Under the pieces are notes generated by a model. The model did no database searches, was not told the origin of the DNA, and was given only the letters and a program-made list of their open reading frames with translations. 64,000 nt of DNA, from positions 2,017,783-2,081,782 of the forward strand of contig BCIM01000001.1 in NCBI GenBank assembly GCA_039545315.1, read 5' to 3'. Positions 57,001-64,000 of this stretch are shown here, piece by piece. This DNA comes from Kondoa malvinella. Its lineage: Eukaryota > Basidiomycota > Agaricostilbomycetes > Agaricostilbales > Kondoaceae. The translations under genes and the position numbers were made by a program. Every line of letters begins with the position of its first letter. The stretch's first letter is position 1.

Positions 57001-60000
57001 GCGGCACGCCAATGCTTAACACCAGCGTGCAAAGAGTGTATGAAGAGCTAGAGCGCTCAGCTTCTCTGCTAGATGAAATAGATGAAGATTCGCTTACTAG
57101 TGGAGAGAAGAGCTGTCTGAACAAATGGCGGAAAACACCTGCGGACAAGACATTGACGAAGCTAATCGAAAGCGACAGTCCGCTCGACCTTGCGCTCTGG
57201 CATCATCTCATTCCGATACTCATGACTGCTTTTAACCACCTCTTACCGAATGTCGTCTCGCTCGCTCGAACATTCTTGGTAAATCGCCTATATCGTGCCA
57301 ATCCAGCAGCCTCAAGCGCAGCCGGTCTAGTGCCCAGCAAAGTTCCCCAGACACCATTAACTACTCGCTCTGGCATGCCTTCTCCTGCCTTCCCAATGGA
57401 CATCACCTTCTTGGCAGATCACTGGAAGACTCACCTTATGACTTTATGTGCTATTACCAGCAATACATCTCCTACAGCAGCGCCAATATCACACGACGCG
57501 GACAAGTTCAACAGCGGGGCGGAGCTTGTTCGGTTGGGCGTACCTTTTCTTGCATCTGATAACTCGGCTTTGCGAGATGCTACTGTACAAGGTCTGGGAT
57601 GTGTACATCCAGCTCTGTACAAGCCCTTGCTGGAAGGCCTTCACTCAATTGTGCGACATTTGGCTGAAGATAGGCGGGTCCGAGTCGAGCAACGCACAGG
57701 CGGGAAAAGGAGCGCTCGACATAGTCGCCTCTTCATTGCAGTCGCCTTTGTTCAAGAAGCTTCGTCAAAGTTGCTGAGGTCAGAGGCTGACCGCCTGGGC
57801 GATGCGGAAGTCAGCCTTGTTGCTCAATACGTTAAAGAAGCCTTCGCTTTCCTCAAGGAGCCAGAACTCCCTGAAGAAGCAAGTCTTCTTCCTATGCGAA
57901 GAGCATTCTGCATCTGCGTTCATAATCTGGTCGTCTATTGCAGCCACGAAGGTAGCATCCGCAAATGGCTATCTAATGATTTACGGCACGACATCTTCTC
58001 GCTATTCGACAGCTGGTCATTCCGGCCAATGACTGTACAATCTCCTGAAATGGGTCGGAGCACTATGCGCTCTACAGACAGTCACCCTTCTCACCATCGC
58101 CACAACAAAGGCCGAGCTTCTTCTTCCTCTTCTCAAGTCGCTGGCTGTGAAGTCTTTCTTCCCGCGGTCAATGCAATGGCAACGTTTTGCGTAAGCGAAG
58201 TGCTTCGAACATTTCATCATATCTGAACCCATCGGACTACAGGAGCAAGGCGCTATCAGCATCAGAAAAGATGGTGCAGATCGCGCAAGCGGACTCTTGG
58301 CGCAAGAGGTGCTCAAATGGGCCCAAGCACTATTGGAAGCACCTCAGAGTAGCGGACATGCCTCTGTGCGGTAAGTGATTAGTCTAGTTCCCTCGCCGAT
58401 CCAAAACTCATGAAGGCGTGTTTAGTCGAGCGCTCGGTGGTCTGGTCAGCCTGAACTTGGAAAATCGAACTTTCCTGGACGCGACTGTAGTGCAATGCTT
58501 CGTCGAAACGGACAACTTCCCTCTTACCCAAAGCACCTTCTCAGTGCTTAGCGGTGCTCTAATAGCGGAACCTCATATCGCCATCAAGTCATCTACTGCT
58601 GTCTGTCTGGCACTCTGGAAGCTTGGTCACGCAGATTTGCCGACACGACAGAGGGCGCTCGACATACTAATCACTCGTCTACCGCCAGACTTTCGGAAAG
58701 AGATTGCCGGCATTTGCGAACCAGCTATATACAGCACTTTTGGCGGTTCTCTACTACAAGCTCGGCTGTACTTGTGCGAGAAGCTCGCTGCAGCCAATCT
58801 GGTCGATAATCGTGCCGTCTTCCTGGAATTGGCCATTCGCATACTTCAAGTTGAGGGCAAACAAACTCGCCTGCTTCTTCAGCTCTTGCCGTCTTGGCTG
58901 AAGGTCGCATTGCCACAAGCCAACGTGAAAAATACCGATGGCGCTCAGATACCCTCTACACCCGCCGTCCCATCGACCGACTCTGTTTTGGCAAATCTCT
59001 TCATAGTAAGCGCCAGATTCGTCGACATGTATCAGATCGAGGTCCGAAGCATGTGGTTGGCACTAGCCGGAGGACCGGGCAGCGACAATTTCCAGCCAGT
59101 TCTGCAATTTCTGGTTCAAGAGACTGCTCGACGCGGGTCGAAAGACTTTACCAAAATCGCTCAACGAATCATCGGCTGTCTCTGCAATTCGACAAATGCC
59201 GCCGCCGTCCTCACCTACTTATCATCATATATCCAGCCTTCCGAGATCCTGGATCTGGTCGACCGCAATAGAAGTGAAGCCCCTGTCAAGCGAACGAATT
59301 TGGATAGCTACTTTCCCATCAGTCCACGACGCATGGCATTGTCATCAGCTCAAGCAGCTCTGCTGATTGCTGGCGATGCAGTTGTCACAAGAATGGATGC
59401 GGCAGATCCCAACATTGCCCGAGTCTTGCATATGCTCCTTGTGCATATCGACCACACGACAGCTTTTATCCGTCAGCAAGCACGTGACATACTAGCTCGA
59501 CTCGCAACATTGCTCCAAAAGCTTGATAAAGGCATAACCGAGGCCTTTGTACTCCCAGCAAGTAGATTGGCCGAAGTCTTGTGGTCCTGGCGACATTTCT
59601 GGGAACACGATGATACAGCTACCTCACCCAGTCGCAAAGGACCTCCCAATATGGACAAGCTGCTCGAAGATTTCCTCGGCCTTCTGGAAACTCGCATACC
59701 TGATCTCAGTCGCTTATGGGCAGCCGTCGCGTTAGAGTGGGCAACTTCTTGCCTGCTCCGGCACATGGCATGTCGCTCTTTGCAAGTCTTCCGACTTCTG
59801 ACTCCGACCATCGACCAACGTATGCTTGCAGTGATGCTCGCGAGATTGGCGGATAGCGTGTCAGATCAATCAGGCGACAGTCACGTGTTCGCGCAGGAAA
59901 TTCTTCTCACCTTAACTACCATCGTCAATGTCTGCCCTACGCCAGTGTTGGAAGATGTGCCGCACCTCTTTTGGGGCTCGCTTGCGTGCTTAGAAAGCGG

Positions 60001-61560
60001 CAACGAGAACGAAGTTGCGCTTGTTTGCGCGATGGCGACCAATGCGATCAAACGCTTGGAGCAGCTGTCAAGCAATTCTATCAAAGCCATCGCCAGTGTG
60101 AAGCCGGAACAGCTGGATATACCTGGCATGCTTCGGCATCTCGCATGGCGAGCTTTCGCCTCGACTACTACGATGGAACCAGCATGGGCATTCTTTACAA
60201 TACTCGCCTCTTCAGCAGAAGCGGCAACCTTGATACCACTCGTCTCCTCTTTCCACCTGATGCTGCCTATCGCATTGTTGTATGGCTTACAAGCACTTGA
60301 AACGGGTGAAATTTCTGTCGAGCTTGTCAGCTTTACCGAAGGACTTGCGGCTCTGGCAACAGCCAGCGATCAGCATAGTATGGCTCGAATCATGACTTCG
60401 CTGGGCAAGAATCGATTCCGCTCGAAGGAAGACTTGATCAGACAAAGCATCAATTGCATGGCAGAGTGCTCAAACGCAGAGCAGCGCATTGAAATTTTCG
60501 TCTTTTTGTTGGCCGCCTTGAATAATCCCCTAGAATGGGTGCGCATAAGGGTCTTGACAATATTGAAAGCCTACGCTCGACAAGTGAACTTGGATGAAGC
60601 TCAAATCGAAGATCTAGGGTCTGATCTGCTTCGGCCACTGCTGCGGCTCTTGCAATCAAACTTAGCGCCTCTCGTGCTCGAAGTCTTGGACGAGAAGATC
60701 CCTATACCGCACGATACAGCGGGCAAGACAAACGGCTATGGCCAATCGCATGTCAACGGCTCTCGACCCTCTACAGCCAGCTCACGACGGCCTGGTCATC
60801 TTCCCGAGACTGAAAACGTCCCTCTAGATACTCGCAGTCTCATTTTCGGCGAACCGTCGAGTACTGGTTGGTGTTTGCCGGATCCTAGCCAAGGTGCCGA
60901 TGCGGTTAGAACGAAACTTCGTGCGCTGGTTGAAAGTTGCGGCATTCAAGGCAAAACATCAGCCGACAATTCGCCTTTTGAGTTTGCGACTGAAGACGAT
61001 CAATTTGCGCCAGAGAACGACTTTTCCTTCTCAGATACTCGCTCGCAAGTTGATGGTGATGCGTCGGCTCTGGGAGATATGGTCTCCACATTGCATGACC
61101 TGAGCAGGTATGGCTGTTACTTGCATGCTTGTCTAGCTTTGCTCACTGTGCTCAATCTTGTAGCTTCTTTGACGAACCTGAAGACCTGGTCTCGCCAGCC
61201 TATCGAATGTCTCAGACGTATGGAAAGACACGACGAGTTGCTCAGGTACGCTCACCTATACCGTGGTATTGGGTCAATGCTAAAAGCATGTTGCAGGTGC
61301 TAGCTAGGAGCTACAAGATGCCCAGTACACCCAGTACACCGACTGGTCGAACACCTTTCCTGGCTGCGTTTGCTGAGCCTCACCTACCGCTCGCTCGAGA
61401 GCCGTCCTTCGAAGCTTTAGAGGTAAATCTGCAGTCTCTTCAACGACGCAGTATGCTTATGCCTCTGCTTGACACTACTCAGGAAGAAGACAGCGACAAC
61501 GATGCATCACGAGAAGAAACAAGTGACGGACAAGATGATGATGCTGATGTAACGATATGA
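54052..61560 (+). CDS. TAO3: Cell morphogenesis protein, Tao3/Pag1/Mor2/furry family
   Basis: This very large protein (about 2,330 residues) spans 7.5 kb, with long open stretches (about 960 codons each at 55344-58226 and 58418-61303) and few introns, unlike its neighbours. The N-terminus is Gly/Phe/Ser-rich. The first conserved block is APLETAAYLVLAAFFEKADDKIS and the second ILGMRFLKLQ|IYPMEAFEDAAEFMG (the bar is the splice). HEAT-like helical repeats follow across most of the length (for example LLSPVSSATAEVNQPVWAQ). The C-terminal part is acidic (LDTTQEEDSDNDASREE). Known role: scaffold of the RAM network with Cbk1/Ndr kinase and Mob2, for polarity and septation. It is a good anchor for synteny. 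Confidence 0.9.
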
Positions 61561-61701
61561 TCAATGTGTTTAGAGCGTGTATAGCAATGTAACAGGTTTA
61601 TTTTACAACCAAGAATATCACAATGCGAAAGTATCAGACACAAACAAGCGTATACCAGTCCCATGCCCTTGTCCAACCCAATAAATAGCACGAGCGCAAC
61701 T

Positions 61702-62191
61702 TCAAGCGATAATGCAGCATGAAGACTGCTTGTTCTTCTTCTTATCCAGTTCTGCTTCGTGTCTCGATACACAACATGATGGACATTGTAGTGGCAGCTC
61801 ACCTCGCTCTCGAGCAAGTTCACTCGCTGACGGCCTGATAGCCAAGTGTATATTGACTCTTTCGCCTCTGTTAGGCAATGCTAGGATATAGATGAGTACC
61901 CGTAAGTGCTCAGAGGGGAGAGATGCAAACAGGCCAACGTTTCGTCATCTTGAAGCGCTCGCCCAAGATAGAGCATTCTGAGCTGGTTCTGTTCTTCTGG
62001 ACGAGCGCCAAAGTCCTGAGAAATACCATATCAACTCTCTGTCCATTGAGGCAGCGAACAGCGCTTGCTTGAGGCCAGCTACTCATCAAAGCCAGCTTCA
62101 TCTGTGATACCGTGATCGCGGGTTCTTGCTTTTGCACGAGCCGGGCACCGTTGGCCAGCAGTGTCTCCACCGTAATAGTGTCATCTTGCAT
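61702..62191 (-). CDS. Membrane-anchored ubiquitin-fold protein (UBL3/MUB type)
   Basis: I start at the ATG at 62191-62189 (MQDDTITVETLL). Introns at 62016-62059 (44 nt) and 61868-61899 (32 nt) leave 414 bases, exactly 137 residues plus stop. The beta-grasp fold is visible in VQKQEPAITVSQMKLALMSSWP, RPEEQNQLRMLYLGRALQ and ETLACLHLSP, then VNIHLAIRP. The end is Lys-rich and closes with SSCCIIA, a CaaX prenylation box preceded by a second Cys. This matches UBL3/MUB proteins, which have a WP motif, an RLIYQG-like strand and a CaaX end, and lack the Gly-Gly conjugation end of ubiquitin. Known role: they anchor at the plasma membrane and affect sorting of proteins to vesicles. An alternative GC donor for the first intron is possible. 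Confidence 0.72.
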
Positions 62192-62323
62192 TGTGAGAGC
62201 CAGCAGCCCGTCGAGCTGGTCAAGAATACTCAAGCGCTTGGCGCGTGATCACAATTGCGGGTCCCGACTTGTACGGATCAGATGATGCAATGCTGTGATC
62301 AATGCCAGACCAGCTGGTATCCC

Positions 62324-63546
62324 CTAAGCGCTCCATCCCATACTGCTCGCTCTCCTCTGTATAGGTCTATCAACTTCCATAGCCTAGATTCATCACATAA
62401 GCATGCTTATCAACCCAGAGACAAGCAGCTGAACTAACCTTTCTGTCTTCACCTTCTACAATGATTTGCACGTCAAACAGGTCTTCAGTCTGTTTCTCTT
62501 CATCTTCGTAGTTGAAGTGCGAACGAGCTTCAGCTTCTGCTCCTAGTCTGAGTTCACGGCGGGAGTTGAGTGAACGCAGCATCGAGATGGTGTATAGCTG
62601 AGGGAGCACAGCCAACAGAGCCACTGCATATACGGATCAGAATAGTACAGACGACGATAGGGCAAGCTTACTGTAAATTTTGGTCACGCTTAGAACGATC
62701 AAGACGAGTTGTGTAATGCTGAGCAGGGTGATGAGAATGTTGTTGAAGTAGAAAGATCCCAACAGATGTTCTGATCTATCATACTGTCAGCTTCTATTCG
62801 GCAGCGAATCTAATGCAGCGTACTTTCGACTTTGCCTAATCTCCTTGTTCTGCAAAGCGAGGGTTGCACAGATAGTAATAGCCAAAGCGGTAAAACAGAT
62901 ACCCTGTACGTTTAGACAGCTCATTTAACATACAAATATGCAAAATAGCAACCATCGCACCCCAGACAAAGTGTACAGGAAAGCGCGAGCTTGAGATAAC
63001 GTTACATCTCCTCGATTGGCAACGATGATCAGACCGACAGCTCCAGCAATAGAAGCGAGACCACCGAGCCAGAGGGTGGCCGCTGCCCATCGAGAGCGGT
63101 TGAGCAACTGTATATCGAGTCAGGCTGCAACCACTCGGAGTAAAGAGTTGAGCGTACTCTGTATGTCTGGGTAGCGAAATGCGCTTGAGTGATGAGGATG
63201 GTCGTTGCGGAGGTAGCGAAAAAGGCGAGCTCGACAGGTAGGTAGTATGCGACTTGAGTAGTAGCCGTGTCGAAATTAACAGATCTTTGCCAGAGGCACT
63301 GTCAAAGACAATCAGCCGAGCTCATAATGTCGCATTAAGACTTACGACCAGGATCAAAGCACAAGTAGCGATGCAAAGCAAGACGCTGAGTCCGACAGCC
63401 CAACGAGTTACAGGTTTGTCTTTGATGATGGAGCGCTTGTACTTGGTGTATTGCGAAACGATAAAGCCAAGACAGAAGCTGGCCAGCACGCTACCGAGGA
63501 TAGTAGAGGAGATGACAAGAGTAGGGTCTACGATAGCTGAAGACAT
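62324..63546 (-). CDS. Seven-TM membrane protein (basidiomycete DUF6534-like)
   Basis: I start at the ATG at 63546-63544 (MSSAIVDPTL). Seven hydrophobic helices can be read: TLVISSTILGSVLASFCLGF, WAVGLSVLLCIATCALIL, LAFFATSATTILITQ, TLWLGGLASIAGAVGLIIV, CFTALAITICATLAL, NNILITLLSITQLVLIVL and LLAVLPQLYTISML. The end SMLRSLNSRRELR fits a family of seven-helix proteins common in basidiomycetes. Family naming is from memory and is uncertain. Between TM4 and TM5 there is either a 30-nt intron at 62904-62933 or one of about 100 nt. A last intron after EGEDRK can place the stop at 62324; without it the gene ends at 62370. Confidence 0.6.
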
Positions 63547-64000
63547 GTTGTGGGGATGAATGAGTGACGGAGAAAGAGATTGTGCGAATGCAAACGGAAG
63601 GGATGAGAGAAAAGAGTCAAAAGCAAGAGAACGAGAAGTCTAATCTATGCAGAAAGGATTCAGCAGCCATCTCGAACTCGAAGCTATTCCGCAAAAGGCA
63701 GAATTGGAACAACGCGCTTTGATTGTCTTGTACACGGTCGTACACGCGCTGACCCTCAGTTAGAGCGATCTAGAGACTGAGTAGCTGATCTTGCTCGCTG
63801 TTGCAGACAAGAAAAGGTTGGCAAGCAGGCAGGTTGGTGCACGTGACCTGGTGTTTTGAATTCTATTCTGTTCTCTTCTCTTTCCGGCCCAAGTCTCTTG
63901 AGCTCCAGGATCGAAGAGAAGTCTGCCTGGACATGCGAGTGAGTACTGGTACCTAGCAGAGACTGGACACCAAGCTAAATTTCTGATCTGCAGAATGGAT
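63547..64000. other. Upstream region at window right edge
   Basis: This is the promoter of the seven-TM gene. A possible start of a rightward gene (ATG at 63933, a splice with donor GTGAGT just after, acceptor at 63994) is weak and cut by the window edge. Confidence 0.3.

Overview
This 64 kb window is nuclear DNA of a fungus, most likely a basidiomycete. It is intron-rich. Most introns are 44-59 nt, with GT-AG ends and a CTGAC- or CTAAC-like branch site just upstream of the acceptor. The genes are compact and lie on both strands, and they are ordinary eukaryotic ones (ribophorin I, eIF6, LSM6, adrenodoxin, conventional kinesin, PUF protein, signal peptide peptidase, Tao3/furry). The genus cannot be read from the sequence. 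I see no tRNA, rRNA, transposase or CRISPR array.

Layout. 1-7.2 kb: an armadillo GDP-dissociation-stimulator-like protein cut by the window edge, a membrane protein, an NmrA-like reductase, pyrroline-5-carboxylate reductase (PRO3) and a membrane RING-H2 protein. 7.4-9.9 kb: a rearranged block with a small coiled-coil gene, two incomplete F-box-family copies and a 100-N assembly gap. 10-28.8 kb: another F-box-like gene, an HSL-type hydrolase, a predicted GPI-anchored esterase, kinesin heavy chain, a PUF protein, signal peptide peptidase, a Pho80-like cyclin and a CAF16-like ABC ATPase. 29-32.7 kb: the intact counterpart of the 7.4-9.9 kb block, in opposite orientation. 32.9-41.3 kb: TIF6, serine hydroxymethyltransferase, TDP1, a NADAR protein with an N-terminal acylation motif, and ribophorin I. 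41.4-53.7 kb: a GAF-domain protein, an isochorismatase-like hydrolase, a GH16 glucanase/transglycosylase, LSM6, YAH1, a multi-TM protein and an APC permease. 54-64 kb: the very large TAO3/furry gene, a prenylated ubiquitin-fold protein (UBL3/MUB type) and a seven-TM protein.

The genes do not form a pathway cluster. They are mostly housekeeping genes, often in head-to-head pairs that share 200-620 bp (NmrA/PRO3, F-box/hydrolase, TIF6/SHMT, GAF/isochorismatase, GH16/LSM6, permease/TAO3). The most unusual parts are the inverted F-box/coiled-coil duplication around about 19 kb, several micro-exons that split catalytic motifs, candidate GC-AG and 30-36 nt introns, a NADAR enzyme with a G-alpha-like acylated N-terminus, and a PUF protein with an altered seventh repeat. 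I found no clear new multi-gene system. Exon joins were worked out by hand from reading frame and family similarity.
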